From Chloroflexaceae bacterium (lineage in GTDB: Bacteria; Chloroflexota; Chloroflexia; Chloroflexales; Chloroflexaceae): DNA of 64,000 nt. The notes under the pieces are model-generated. The model was not told the origin of the DNA. It saw only the letters and a list, made by a program, of their open reading frames with translations, and did not search any database. The stretch lies in contig JANQID010000140.1 of assembly GCA_028282325.1 (NCBI GenBank), forward strand, positions 17,023 through 81,022, written 5' to 3'. The position numbers and the translations under genes are program-made. Positions 29,087-38,673 of this stretch are shown in pieces; positions within the stretch are counted from its first letter, which is position 1; the number at the start of each line of letters is the position of its first letter.

Positions 29087-29441
29087 TCGGTTGAGTCATC
29101 AACCACGGTATTCTTGCTCGCTGGCGCCCGGCATGTTTTGCTGTATATGCGAAGCAATGCCTCAGGTGAGAGGCCTTTACCACATCCTGACACTATCGGT
29201 TTTATGGTGTCTCGATGGCCCACCAGACGAGCTAGTGCGAGGCTATATGGACGGCAATTCCAATCGAGACCGGGCGATTATGCCGGGTTATGTTGCACAA
29301 CCGTACCTTTGCTGGAGCTTCGCACGAACGAACATCGCAGCTCGTTCGCGGTTGTCGGCGCGCCACTTCTAAACCAGCCGCCGATCAATCCAAGCGCTTT
29401 TAGACGCACCTCCGCTTCAGATAAGGATGCGGAGGCTTTTT
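29087..29441 (+). ncRNA. Candidate ~350-nt small RNA or attenuated leader
   Basis: A near-consensus promoter at 29052-29080 and a good intrinsic terminator at 29409-29441 bracket about 350 bases with no convincing reading frame. The interior has small hairpins, such as GCCTC...GAGGC near 29160-29175. It does not show the conserved cores of RNase P, tmRNA, SRP RNA or a T-box leader. It could be a free small RNA, or a leader whose read-through feeds the decarboxylase gene at 29750. Confidence 0.4.
29409..29441 (+). terminator. Intrinsic terminator before the decarboxylase gene
   Basis: CCTCCGC (29409-29415) pairs with GCGGAGG (29429-29435) and is followed by CTTTTTAT. This is a classical hairpin plus U tract. 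Confidence 0.8.
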
Positions 29442-29725
29442 ATGCCTCTTCTCTAACCTCGAAAATCACCCTGTCTCGTCGCGCATGCTTATGGTCAGAC
29501 TTCATCTGATGCATCTGACCAGTGCATGATTCTGTCGTTTCTTTTGACCAAACAAAGAATGCCAGCGCCGGGCGTTAGCTTGCGCTGGGCGTTACTATGT
29601 GCTGTTTGGAATGTCGACGCAACGCCGTACGCATTTAAGGAAGACAAAGGGACAGGACCCATACAACACACTGCTGCATATGATCGGCTCTGTTCCTTAC
29701 GACGCATTCGACAGACTTGGAACCA

Positions 29726-29739
29726 CACAGTTCACTGTG
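29726..29739. promoter_or_regulatory. Short palindrome just upstream of the decarboxylase ribosome-binding site
   Basis: CACAGT and ACTGTG flank a two-base spacer (29726-29739), directly ahead of GAAGGAGG. It could be an operator or an RNA hairpin limiting ribosome access. No regulator can be named. Confidence 0.3.
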
Positions 29740-29749
29740 AAGGAGGGCA

Positions 29750-31321
29750 TTGGTACAGTTGGACCAGCAGGCATATGCTAGCTACATTGCACAACACTAC
29801 CATCGCACCAGCGAGGGAGTGATAACCGACTTTATGACTCGCCACAACGGTCACCTCTACTTCGGTGATCGGATCAACCTCAGCGATCTGGTCCGCCGTT
29901 ATGGCACGCCGCTTGAAGTGGCGTATAACCCGCTGATAACCGAGCGCATCCGCTCGATGCAAAACTGGGCCAGGCAAGCTCGCTCCGCCGCTCAATACAC
30001 TGGCTCTTTCATCTACGCCTATGCAACCAAAGCCAACTTTGCCGCAGACGTTATCCAGACCGCGCTCGCGGCTGGCGCTCACTACGAAACGTCGGCAGCG
30101 GCCGATGTGCGCATTGCTCAACATCTCTGGCGACAAGGAATACTCCCTGGCGACCGCCTCATATGCTGCAACGGTTCGAAAGAGCCTGCTTATATCGAAG
30201 CTATCTGCGATCTCCGCATCGATGACTATACCAATATCGTTCCGATTGTCGACGACCTGGAAGAACTTGATGCGTTAATGGAGTGTCCGGCTCCCTTTCA
30301 ACTGGGCGTTCGTGAACGCGCTGCCGGAAATCGCGATGGATTTCACCCCGGCAATGATCGGTTCGGTCTCACGATGGCTGAAATCGACGCCGTTGTCGAG
30401 CGCTTGCAATCAACGCGGCATCGACTGACTGTCTATCACGCGATGATCGGCAGCCAGGTGGAAGATCGCGAGCATTTTCTGACTACACTCCGCGAGTCGA
30501 TTGTGGCCTACTGTCGCTTGCGTCAACGCGCCCCAGAGCTGCGCTACTTTAATTTCGGCGGCGGAATGCCAACCTCCGGCTATCGGCTCGACTTCCAATT
30601 TGACTATGCGCATTTTCTGACCGAGCTTATGTCGGAAGTACGGGCCATATGCGCAGATTTTAGCGTTCCTATGCCCGATCTCATTGGCGAATTTGGGCGC
30701 TACACCGTCGCAACCCATAGCCTATATCTCTTTGAAGTCGGCAAAGTCAAGGCGGGACAGCCCGGCGAACCCGACTGGCATCTGATCAACGGCAGCCTGA
30801 TGGTCAGCTTGCCCGACAGCTTGCTCGTGGAGGATCAGGAATTCGTCGTGCTCCCGCTCGACAATTGGGATGCTCCGGTGCGACCGGTGCGACTGGCCGG
30901 TCGTCGAACATGCGACTCCGACGATGTCTATCCGCGTTTCCGGCAACAACCACTCATGTTGCCTGCCGGCGGCCCAGGGCAAGTGATCGCTATCTGCGGC
31001 ATTGGTGCGTATCAGCAAATGATCTCCGGGCGCGGCGGCGCGCACCATTGCCTCAGTCCCGAACCGCACCGAGTTGTCATTACCGATGTAGAGGGCCGTC
31101 TGGTGACCCGCAGCATTCCCCAGCAGGACCAAGCATCGATTATGCGTCTGCTTGGCTACCAACCTCATCATCTGCCCTACCCGCTGCCATTGGCGCATCC
31201 CAAGTCGCCCAGCGAGCCCGCACGAATCAGCAGCGTTCAACGGCCTATGTCACTTGTTGCAGGAGGCTCCGTTCCGCGTCGGCGCAATCGTGATCGACTC
31301 CGACTGGTGCGCAGCAAGTAA
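29750..31321 (+). CDS. PLP-dependent arginine-decarboxylase-like enzyme
   Basis: This 523-residue fold-type III decarboxylase has the PLP lysine in AYATKANFAADVI, a glycine-rich phosphate-binding FNFGGGMPTSGY segment, GEFGRYTVA and a late CDSDDVYP motif containing the active-site Cys-Asp pair. It most resembles biosynthetic arginine decarboxylases (polyamine synthesis via agmatine) but is shorter than E. coli SpeA. A diaminopimelate- or ornithine-decarboxylase-like activity remains possible. The last ~60 residues are Pro/Arg-rich and poorly conserved. Start choice: a TTG with AAGGAGG three to four bases upstream; no ATG or GTG fits better. An attenuator-like terminator lies 300 bases upstream. 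Confidence 0.8.
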   Translation: MVQLDQQAYASYIAQHYHRTSEGVITDFMTRHNGHLYFGDRINLSDLVRRYGTPLEVAYNPLITERIRSMQNWARQARSAAQYTGSFIYAYATKANFAADVIQTALAAGAHYETSAAADVRIAQHLWRQGILPGDRLICCNGSKEPAYIEAICDLRIDDYTNIVPIVDDLEELDALMECPAPFQLGVRERAAGNRDGFHPGNDRFGLTMAEIDAVVERLQSTRHRLTVYHAMIGSQVEDREHFLTTLRESIVAYCRLRQRAPELRYFNFGGGMPTSGYRLDFQFDYAHFLTELMSEVRAICADFSVPMPDLIGEFGRYTVATHSLYLFEVGKVKAGQPGEPDWHLINGSLMVSLPDSLLVEDQEFVVLPLDNWDAPVRPVRLAGRRTCDSDDVYPRFRQQPLMLPAGGPGQVIAICGIGAYQQMISGRGGAHHCLSPEPHRVVITDVEGRLVTRSIPQQDQASIMRLLGYQPHHLPYPLPLAHPKSPSEPARISSVQRPMSLVAGGSVPRRRNRDRLRLVRSK

Positions 31322-31705
31322 GCCCTCCTCGTTCTATCTGCCAGCCGTACATCCAGGGGGAGTCGCCTGACTTGCGCTCCCCCTGCGATTAAATCTGTTC
31401 ATCTACTTCAAAATCCTTTATTCACCCCGTAACTTTTCGTACATCCGGTGAGTTCTTAGTACATGAGTCTGCAACAATGCCGGAAGGGAGTCTAGTGCGC
31501 TTGACGATCTCAATAATATAATGCTTGGTGCAAAGCGTTAAATACTACTATCGCATAGAGTTAACTTTATGGTAACAATCTGGTTATAAAGCCTTTCTAC
31601 AATCTAAATGCTAGGAGTGCGCTGAACAGACTGCTTTCATTACACCCCGGACAGGGATCCTAGCCATGTTATATTCTGATTAGAACAATATGGAGGAGCG
31701 CAGCA
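31322..31705. other. Intergenic region before the response regulator
   Basis: The left end holds a hairpin (31355-31362 with 31377-31384, AGGGGGAG/CTCCCCCT), which probably terminates the decarboxylase transcript although no clear U tract follows. The rest is A/T-rich and ends with a TTATATT sequence near 31669-31675 and GGAGG before the regulator start. No gene seen. Confidence 0.5.
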
Positions 31706-32386
31706 ATGCACATCCTGGTAGCCGATGATGATATTCCGAGCGTCAAACTTACTTCTTTTGTGCTTGAAGAAGCAGGATACAAAGTACATAAAGCCTACGA
31801 TGCTACCACTATTTTGCAATCTGTTGAACAACACAATCCTGATTTAATTCTGCTTGACGTTATGATGCCGAAAGTCAGCGGTTTCGATGTTTGTCGCCAG
31901 ATTCGCCGTCAGTCAGATGTTCCGATTATCTTCTTGTCGGGTCGTTCACAACTTCAGGATCGCGTAACCGGCCTCCAGATCGGTGGCGACGATTATCTGG
32001 TCAAACCGTATGAGCCATCGGAGTTGTTGGCGCGTGTCGAGGCCGTCCTCCGCCGGCGCAACAGCGATATGCTTAATCCATCATCAAGGATTAGCCAGGG
32101 CGATATTACTCTTGATCCGGTCGAACACAAAGTACTTTTCAATGATGGCCGAACGGTTGAATTGACCCCTCTTGAGTTTCGTCTCCTGTACTATCTGATG
32201 AAAAACTCTGGGCGTATTCTCAATGTCGGTCAGATCCTTAGCAAAGTGTGGGGATATGATTACGAAGGTGAGAGTAACCTGGTCGCCGTATACATTCGTC
32301 GCCTGCGTACAAAAGTTGAACAAGACCCCGAACATCCTCGCCACGTCATCACAGTGCGCAATTTGGGATATAAGTTCGAAGCATAG
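31706..32386 (+). CDS. OmpR/PhoB-family response regulator
   Basis: The 226-residue protein has a receiver domain with acidic DDD at 7-9, phosphoacceptor Asp51 in LILLDVMMPK, and the conserved Lys in YLVKPYEP. A winged-helix DNA-binding domain follows, with VELTPLEFRLLYYLMKNSGR and the recognition segment NLVAVYIRRLRTKVE. It acts in the cytoplasm as the output of a two-component system. The histidine kinase gene begins ~60 bases downstream on the same strand and is almost certainly its partner. GGAGGAGCG lies before the ATG. Confidence 0.95.
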   Translation: MHILVADDDIPSVKLTSFVLEEAGYKVHKAYDATTILQSVEQHNPDLILLDVMMPKVSGFDVCRQIRRQSDVPIIFLSGRSQLQDRVTGLQIGGDDYLVKPYEPSELLARVEAVLRRRNSDMLNPSSRISQGDITLDPVEHKVLFNDGRTVELTPLEFRLLYYLMKNSGRILNVGQILSKVWGYDYEGESNLVAVYIRRLRTKVEQDPEHPRHVITVRNLGYKFEA

Positions 32387-32448
32387 CACTACGCCTTTTC
32401 CAAAAACGCCTGCAACCCGGCGTTGTGTAGTCGATGAACGGAACAACG

Positions 32449-34668
32449 ATGGCTACGCAATACAAAACGCCTAGTCAGGAGAAACTGGCCATGCTTGCTA
32501 ATGGAGTTCTCATTGCTCGCGCCCAGCCCTGGTTAGCGACCGGCGGTCGTGACTTGGTGCGAGCAATGTTGCCTTTGCCAATATTTGGCATCGTTTGGGG
32601 GTTGGTTGGATCGAACCTTGAAACTGTAGCAATGCTTGAGATTGTCGTCTATGCGATCATCAACCTGGGGTTGCTGGTTACGTTGCGCTTCGCCGACATG
32701 CGACAATCTAAAACGGGACGTATCGCATTGCTCGCAAGCTCGATGGTAAGCGACACGCTGTTGATAGTCTTTCTTCTCGGCTCGCTCCCGACGCTCAATC
32801 CGGCAATTTTTCCTGTCTATGCAATTCTCGGCATCAAAGCCATTCTCTATCGCCGGTCATTTCCCTGGATCTTCTTATCTCCAACAATATTTGGACCGGC
32901 GTATCTTTCTGCGCTTTTCCTCCAGAATCAGAATATGTCTGATCTCGGACTGAGCCAGATCCTCACATATTGGGGATTGATCGCCAGCAGTATACTGAGT
33001 GTCATATTGCTGTTTATCGTGAATGAGCGACGCTGGCGACGCAGCCAGCGTCTTGCAGGACAGCTTGAACATGAACAAGCTGAGTCACAATCACGCATCG
33101 TTGAGCTGGAAAGCATCAACAACGACTTGCGGGTGCGTATTCGATCGCAACAGGCGCTTGAAGAGAGCTTGCGAGCTATTACCAACTCGCTGAGCCTGGA
33201 AGATGTGCTTAACCAGATTCTCGATAGTACGATGCAAATGTTTAGCGCCACCCGGATTACGGCTGCCGCGCTGATGCTTGACAATGGTTCCAAGTTCATC
33301 CAGTATATGCCGACGCAAGGTAGTGAACTGAACGATGGCTGGGAAGATGTTCTCGCTCAGCATATTATGCGCCAACAGAGCGCGCTGTTGGCTGAGAACA
33401 CCGCGTATGAGCGTGAATGGGCTGATCTTCATGATTACGGTGTGGTGTCGGCTCTCGGCGTTCAGCTGATTGATATCGACAATACAGTGCGCGGTGCATT
33501 AACAGTTGTTAGCACGCATCGCCAGGCGTTTACCGCAGCGGAAGCGCGTCACTTGAATTCATTTAGCATCCAGGCAAGCATTGCGATCCACAATGCGGAA
33601 CTTCACTCGCAATTGGCGCACCAGCAGGCAATGCTCGAAGCTGTGCTACGTGACATTGGCGACGGTCTGGTGGTATTCAACGAGTTGGGAGCGATGGTTC
33701 TGGCAAACCCTGTCGCCTACCAGGCGCTGGCCCATAGCGATCTGATTAACGATACGCTGCAAGAGCAGTTGTCGCAATGCGCCTATGAAGTGCGAAGCAA
33801 TTATCAGGGTATCTTAAATCGCGAGTTGCGCATAGGTGATCACGAAGATGGCAGTGAACGCGCGTACCAGGCTTTTGCATCGCTTGTGCGTGTGACAGAT
33901 GATGATCAGAGCTATGTGGCGATTGTGCTGCATGATATTACCGAGCGGAAAGCTGAAGAACGAGTCCGTACCGAGTTTATCTCTATGGTATCGCACGAAC
34001 TGCGCAATCCGCTCAATACGCTAAATGGCTTTCTCAAGGTTATCCTGCAAGGGCGTACTGGTGAACTGTCCGAGCTTCAGCGCGAGTTTCTTGAACTGGC
34101 CAATGGCCAGGCGGATCAACTCAAAGGTCGAATTACCGAGTTGCTCGAATTTAATCGCCTTGAGGCCGGTCGATTGCGTCTCCGTCCGGAGATCAGCGAC
34201 CTCGCGGATCTTATAAGGGCGACGAGCGCTCGCTTGCAACTTCAGGCGGAGCAATCGGATCTTACGCTCAGGTGTGATATTCCAGATGACCTCCCTGCCG
34301 TATGCATGGACGCCGAGCGTGTTGGTCAGGTCGTGACGAATCTGGTCGAGAATGCCATTAAAGCCACGCCAGCCGGCGGTACAATTGCAATAGATGCTGA
34401 GGTATGCGATACTGAGTTTCAAATTCACGTAACTGATACCGGCATTGGCATTCCAGCCGAGGAGATACCCAGGATTTTTGGTCGGTTTTATCGACTTGAC
34501 CATAAAGCCTCACGTCAAGGAGCGCACCTGGGCCTGGGTCTGTCAATTTGTAAACAAATTGTTGAGAACCACAATGGCCGCATCTGGGTTGAAAGTGAAG
34601 AGGGTAGCGGCAGTCGATTCACCTTTACGTTGCCTCTCGTCGAGCATCTGCATACAGTAGAGGCATAA
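32449..34668 (+). CDS. Membrane sensor histidine kinase (GAF and PAS domains)
   Basis: About six hydrophobic helices in residues 40-190 form a membrane sensor of the MASE type. They are followed by a coiled coil (NERRWRRSQRLAGQLEHEQ...), a GAF domain (about 235-395), a PAS domain (about 410-500), and the kinase core. The phosphoacceptor is His516 in MVSHELRNPLN. The ATPase motifs NLVENAIKATPAGG, DTGIGIPAEEIPRIF and GLGLSICKQIVENHNG are intact. It should phosphorylate the upstream OmpR-type regulator. The ATG at 32449 is preferred over one five codons earlier because GGAACA sits just ahead. The signal sensed is unknown. Confidence 0.93.
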   Translation: MATQYKTPSQEKLAMLANGVLIARAQPWLATGGRDLVRAMLPLPIFGIVWGLVGSNLETVAMLEIVVYAIINLGLLVTLRFADMRQSKTGRIALLASSMVSDTLLIVFLLGSLPTLNPAIFPVYAILGIKAILYRRSFPWIFLSPTIFGPAYLSALFLQNQNMSDLGLSQILTYWGLIASSILSVILLFIVNERRWRRSQRLAGQLEHEQAESQSRIVELESINNDLRVRIRSQQALEESLRAITNSLSLEDVLNQILDSTMQMFSATRITAAALMLDNGSKFIQYMPTQGSELNDGWEDVLAQHIMRQQSALLAENTAYEREWADLHDYGVVSALGVQLIDIDNTVRGALTVVSTHRQAFTAAEARHLNSFSIQASIAIHNAELHSQLAHQQAMLEAVLRDIGDGLVVFNELGAMVLANPVAYQALAHSDLINDTLQEQLSQCAYEVRSNYQGILNRELRIGDHEDGSERAYQAFASLVRVTDDDQSYVAIVLHDITERKAEERVRTEFISMVSHELRNPLNTLNGFLKVILQGRTGELSELQREFLELANGQADQLKGRITELLEFNRLEAGRLRLRPEISDLADLIRATSARLQLQAEQSDLTLRCDIPDDLPAVCMDAERVGQVVTNLVENAIKATPAGGTIAIDAEVCDTEFQIHVTDTGIGIPAEEIPRIFGRFYRLDHKASRQGAHLGLGLSICKQIVENHNGRIWVESEEGSGSRFTFTLPLVEHLHTVEA

Positions 34669-34818
34669 TACATGTGATGAGGCGTCCCGAATCTCCTGAT
34701 TTTACCGCTGTCGGATTGACTGGATCAGCTAACGCTTTTATTATTTCTGCTCAAATCACCGTTCATATACATGTTAGATCGTGAGAGTATATTTGTTTGT
34801 ACTCTTGGGCAATCCATA

Positions 34819-36027
34819 ATGACAAAGGGTTCGCGTGTGAATGTGGCATTGATAGCGCTCCCATCTCATACATTACCGGCAACGCCGCCGCTCACCCTGG
34901 CCTATGCGGCCGCAGTGTTGGAGCAGCATCGTCATATTGTGCGTATATATGACCTTGCGTTGAAGCCAGATGCGCCGCTGTCAGCGTCGCTCCATCCCCT
35001 GCGAGCCTTTCGTCCCCATACCATTGTCGTGGCTGGGGACCGGCTTGACCTGCTTGATGAGGCCATCTGCTTGCTCGACGATTTGAAAACGAGCGTTGTA
35101 CCGATACGTATCAGCCGTGGAGAGATTGAAATTGGCTTCGGCTGGGTTGATGTGTTCGATTGGATCGACGCCCGTTCGCGAACGCCAGATCATCGCATAT
35201 CGCTTGATAAGCTGCCGAAAGCACGCTCAAAGCCAGGGGGCAATATTGATCGTTTGCCATTTCCGGCGCGCCATCTGCTCTCGATTGAAAGTTATGCGCA
35301 GCGGGCCGTCGGCGGCGAATTGCAAACGACGCTGTTGGCGGGGTTTCCCGATGAGCAGGCGTCCGACGGTTTTGTTCCTCGCTCGCCAGCTCAAATCGTC
35401 GCCGAGATGCGCAGCGTGTCTCGCGAATATGGTGTCCGTCACTATCTATTGCCGGGTATGAGCCTGACGCGCCATCGTGATTGGCTCAACGAACTGCTTG
35501 GCCTCATCTGCGAGGCGAATCTGGGAATTGGATGGGAAGGCTGTGTTGATATAGACGTGCTCGACGAGGCGTTGCTGGCGCATTTCGCGCAAGCAGGTTG
35601 CGAAACGATACGCCTCGATTTAACGGCGAGCCGTGTATTCGAGTCGCATCAGACCCGCTCTCAGATCAAACGGATTGTCGCCATCGCCCGACGACACGAT
35701 ATTTATGTTCGTGCGCACCTGGAATTAGAGCCGCCCTATGAAGCAATTCCGCACCTGGTCGATGTGGCTGCCACGTTTGGACTCGACGATGCAATATTTA
35801 GCATTCGACCCAAGGCAAGCCAATCGCCGAATGACACTGATGACTCGCAATGGGAGGCAGTGGCGCGCCAGTTGTATTACGTCGGACGCAAGCGGCAACA
35901 TATTGTGGATCGTTTCGGCCCGGCTCTTGGAGCGTTGATCTGGAAGCTGCGCCATTCGAAGCTGGTGTCGGATGTTTTTAGTGAACGTGGCTCGTCAGGA
36001 CACGAGGATTTGGCAGGTTCGGCATAG
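34819..36027 (+). CDS. B12-binding/radical-SAM-like protein without the Fe-S cysteines
   Basis: The ~402-residue protein follows the plan of B12-binding-domain radical SAM proteins. A Rossmann-like start with the TPPLTLAYAAAVLE motif is followed by the linker DRLPFPARHLL, which normally precedes the radical SAM barrel, and then the region equivalent to RSPEDVVEE (RSPAQIVAEMRSV). The CxxxCxxC cluster motif that should sit between is replaced by LLAGFPDEQASDG with no cysteine. The remaining barrel has a conserved-looking IRLDLTASR strand. It therefore cannot carry the catalytic [4Fe-4S] cluster and is probably a non-enzymatic derivative, possibly a binding or regulatory protein. I chose the second ATG because residues before it are unconserved. 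Confidence 0.65.
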   Translation: MTKGSRVNVALIALPSHTLPATPPLTLAYAAAVLEQHRHIVRIYDLALKPDAPLSASLHPLRAFRPHTIVVAGDRLDLLDEAICLLDDLKTSVVPIRISRGEIEIGFGWVDVFDWIDARSRTPDHRISLDKLPKARSKPGGNIDRLPFPARHLLSIESYAQRAVGGELQTTLLAGFPDEQASDGFVPRSPAQIVAEMRSVSREYGVRHYLLPGMSLTRHRDWLNELLGLICEANLGIGWEGCVDIDVLDEALLAHFAQAGCETIRLDLTASRVFESHQTRSQIKRIVAIARRHDIYVRAHLELEPPYEAIPHLVDVAATFGLDDAIFSIRPKASQSPNDTDDSQWEAVARQLYYVGRKRQHIVDRFGPALGALIWKLRHSKLVSDVFSERGSSGHEDLAGSA

Positions 36028-36050
36028 GCGGAACTGGATATTACTTTGGC

Positions 36051-36085
36051 AAGCAGGCGGCTGTGGCTCGGTCGCCTGCTTTTTT
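36051..36085 (+). terminator. Intrinsic terminator
   Basis: AAGCAGGCG (36051-36059) pairs with CGCCTGCTT (36073-36081) and continues into a T run. It ends the transcript of the radical-SAM-like gene and lies just beyond the convergent methyltransferase gene. Confidence 0.85.
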
Positions 36086-36151
36086 GTTGCAACAAACCGG
36101 ATGCAATGCGTTTAAAGTCTCGCCATTTGATCTGGCCGCGCCAAACAATTT

Positions 36152-37357
36152 CTATGGCAGAGGTAGGATCCGAGCGACGATGAACTTGAGATATCGCCCT
36201 TCGGGGAAGCCCGCCGGAACCGGATGATCAATTGGCTGGCCTGCTTCATAAACGATTTGCAATCGACAGTCGGCACGCACAGCCGCATCGGCGAGGAGCG
36301 AGCGGAATTGCTCCGGCGATACCTGGCTCGTGCAACTCGACGACACGAGCCAGCCTCCCGGCTCGATGCAACGCAGCGCCAAAGCATTCAGGCGAGTATA
36401 CGCACGGAGTGCCGAATGGATATTCGTCTTTTCTTTGGCAAAGCTCGGCGGATCGAGGATGACGATATCAAATCGCTGGCCGGTTTTTGCATAGTGATCC
36501 AACAACTCGAAGCAATTTTCGGTCAGAAATATGTGTCGAGCCGGATCAAGCTGATTGAGCGCCAGATTCGTCGCTGCCGCTTCCGCCAGACCGCGCCCGA
36601 TATCGACGCTGACGACTTGTGAGGCGCTGCCGCGCAAGGCATAGAGCGAAAAGCCTCCGGTGTAGGCGAAGCAGTTCAGTACGCGCCGTCCGCGGGCAAG
36701 TTCCTCGACGGTACGCCGATTTTCGCGTTGGTCAAGAAACAACCCGGTTTTCTGGCCGATATAGAGATTGGCGCGAAAGTAGAGCCCATGCTCTTGCACC
36801 ACCAGATCGGCGGGGGGAAGCTCGCCCCACAGTGTATGCAACTGATGCTGTGTAGGTGCCGCCGCACCATCATCTATGTTCGGGGTTAATGTCGGCGCCG
36901 CGTCACGCATAACGATGCCGCGCAGATCGGCATCGCACGCCCGCAGCGCTGGAACGACATCGGGGATGATCGTAGCCAGGCTTTGAGCATAGGTCTGAAT
37001 TATCGCGTAGTCGCCGTAGCGATCGACGACTAATCCCGGCAAACCGTCACCCTCGCCATATACCCAGCGATAGGCGTTCGTTTGCTGCTCGCGTATCGAT
37101 GCGCGCGCCTCCCACGCCTCCCAGATGCGATCCTGGATCCAGGCTGCGGATGGCACGTCATTGCGGGCGAATATGCGCACGGCAATCGGGTTGCTGGGAT
37201 CCCAGAGTCCGATTGCGCTAAAACTGCCGCAGCGCACCCGCACCCAGGTGCCCGATTGCAACCGTCTGCCGCCGCTCACCTGATTGCGATAGACCCACGG
37301 GTGGCCCTGGATCAGGCGGGCTTTGAGTGCAGATTGGGCTTGAACATCGGGCAACAT
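36152..37357 (-). CDS. RlmI-like 23S rRNA (cytosine) methyltransferase with PUA domain
   Basis: The 401-residue protein begins with a PUA-type RNA-binding domain containing GHPWVYRNQV. A central RYGEGDGLPGLVVD-like segment (YGEGDGLPGLVVDRYGDY) follows, then a Rossmann SAM-dependent methyltransferase domain: GQKTGLFLDQRENR, RVLNCFAYTGGFSLYA, VVSVDIG and the catalytic ILDPPSFAKEK. This is the YccW/RlmI architecture; the E. coli enzyme makes m5C1962 in 23S rRNA. A late SSCTSQVSPEQF motif is present. It is followed by a GlgC-like gene on the same strand after 32 bases and may be co-transcribed with it by chance of spacing. Confidence 0.9.
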   Translation of the reverse strand: MLPDVQAQSALKARLIQGHPWVYRNQVSGGRRLQSGTWVRVRCGSFSAIGLWDPSNPIAVRIFARNDVPSAAWIQDRIWEAWEARASIREQQTNAYRWVYGEGDGLPGLVVDRYGDYAIIQTYAQSLATIIPDVVPALRACDADLRGIVMRDAAPTLTPNIDDGAAAPTQHQLHTLWGELPPADLVVQEHGLYFRANLYIGQKTGLFLDQRENRRTVEELARGRRVLNCFAYTGGFSLYALRGSASQVVSVDIGRGLAEAAATNLALNQLDPARHIFLTENCFELLDHYAKTGQRFDIVILDPPSFAKEKTNIHSALRAYTRLNALALRCIEPGGWLVSSSCTSQVSPEQFRSLLADAAVRADCRLQIVYEAGQPIDHPVPAGFPEGRYLKFIVARILPLP

Positions 37358-37389
37358 CGTGGTTCAAGAATTGGTGATAGCATCTGAGT

Positions 37390-38646
37390 TCAAAGCGTCG
37401 TTCCGCTCGGCACGGTCTTATCGTGGCCAAACGCGGCTTCGCCGGTGCGCGGGCTAATAGCCACGTTGCGCCCGACGTGTGCGCCGGCGGGAACCTGCGA
37501 GCGCAACCCGACCAATGTCAAACCCGTATTGAGGCGCTCAGGGACATCGCGATTGGGTGTGTTGTCATCGCCATCGCCGACCAGCGCCCCGTCGCCTACC
37601 GTTACGTCTTCATCCACAATGCAGCGATCCACCGCGGCATCAGGGCCGATCCACGCATCGCCGAGAATGATTGAATCGCACACCACCGCGCCGGGCGAAA
37701 CGTAGACACCAGGCGAAAGCACCGAGCGTATCACCTGACCGTAGACGCGGCAGCCGTCGCTGAGCAAGCTGTTTTCCACCCGTGCCGCTTCGCCAACTTC
37801 GACGCCGGGCCGATCCGCGCTCGTGGTGTGGATAACCCAATCCGGGCTGTAGAGATCGAGCGCCGGCGTCTCGGCGAACAACCCAAGATTTGCCTCATAG
37901 TAGGCTTGCACTGTTCCAACATCGGCCCAATAGCCATTGAAGGTATAGGCCATTACGCGCATCGCACCATAACGACTGTCGCGAATGAGGCCGGGCAGCA
38001 GATGACGCCCAAAATCGGCTTCATTGGTGCGCCTCAGCACATCGGTGAGGAACTCCTTGCGGAATACGTAGATTCCCATCGAGGCTAGATTGGACATAGT
38101 GCGGCGCGGTTTTTCGACGAAGCCTTCCACCCGATTATCGGCGCCGATCGAGACAATGCCATAACGATGGGCTTCGTGGGGGCTAATGCTATGCACTGCC
38201 ATTGTCAGATCGGCGTTGCTATCGGTATGCAGTTGCAATAGCGGGCGGTAATCCATCTTGTAGACGTGATCGCCGGCCAGGAGCAGCACCGCATCGACTT
38301 TCTGGTCGGCGATGAAGTCGAGATTATAGCGTACGGCATCGGCGGTGCCGCGCTGCCAGCCGCTGCCTTCGGGGGTTGGAAATGGATGCAGAATGCGCAA
38401 CCCGCCCTGGGCGCGGTCAAGGTCCCATGGGCGCCCGACGCCCATATGGGAATGCAACGAGCGCGGTCGATACTGGGTGAGCACACCGACGTTGTAGATG
38501 CCGGAGTTAATGCAGTTGGAGAGCGCAAAGTCGATAATTCGGAACTTGCCCGCAAACGGCACCGCCGCCTCGGTGCGTTCTGCGGTCAATACACTCAATG
38601 CGGGCGAGTCGCCGCCGGCCAGAATGAGAGCTAGTGTTCGCAACAT
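37390..38646 (-). CDS. GlgC paralogue with degraded nucleotide-binding signature
   Basis: This 418-residue protein has full-length ADP-glucose pyrophosphorylase architecture, with the substrate strands PFAGKFRIIDFALSNCINSGI, AGDHVYKMDYR and GYWADVGT, then a C-terminal beta-helix. However, the N-terminal catalytic loop that reads GGEGTRLxxL...RAKPSVPF in the neighbouring copy is here GGDSPALSVL...RTEAAVPF. The Arg, the Lys and the small residues needed for ATP phosphate binding are gone. By analogy with plant large subunits and Bacillus GlgD, it is probably a regulatory or structural partner of the intact GlgC encoded 28 bases upstream. That role is inferred. Confidence 0.88.
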   Translation of the reverse strand: MLRTLALILAGGDSPALSVLTAERTEAAVPFAGKFRIIDFALSNCINSGIYNVGVLTQYRPRSLHSHMGVGRPWDLDRAQGGLRILHPFPTPEGSGWQRGTADAVRYNLDFIADQKVDAVLLLAGDHVYKMDYRPLLQLHTDSNADLTMAVHSISPHEAHRYGIVSIGADNRVEGFVEKPRRTMSNLASMGIYVFRKEFLTDVLRRTNEADFGRHLLPGLIRDSRYGAMRVMAYTFNGYWADVGTVQAYYEANLGLFAETPALDLYSPDWVIHTTSADRPGVEVGEAARVENSLLSDGCRVYGQVIRSVLSPGVYVSPGAVVCDSIILGDAWIGPDAAVDRCIVDEDVTVGDGALVGDGDDNTPNRDVPERLNTGLTLVGLRSQVPAGAHVGRNVAISPRTGEAAFGHDKTVPSGTTL

Positions 38647-38673
38647 AGCACCTGTAGGTTAGTAAGAGTTTGC

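Noticed and set aside
29087..29441. Known RNA (RNase P, tmRNA, SRP, T-box) in the 29 kb gap
   Set aside because: None of the conserved core sequences of these RNAs is present.
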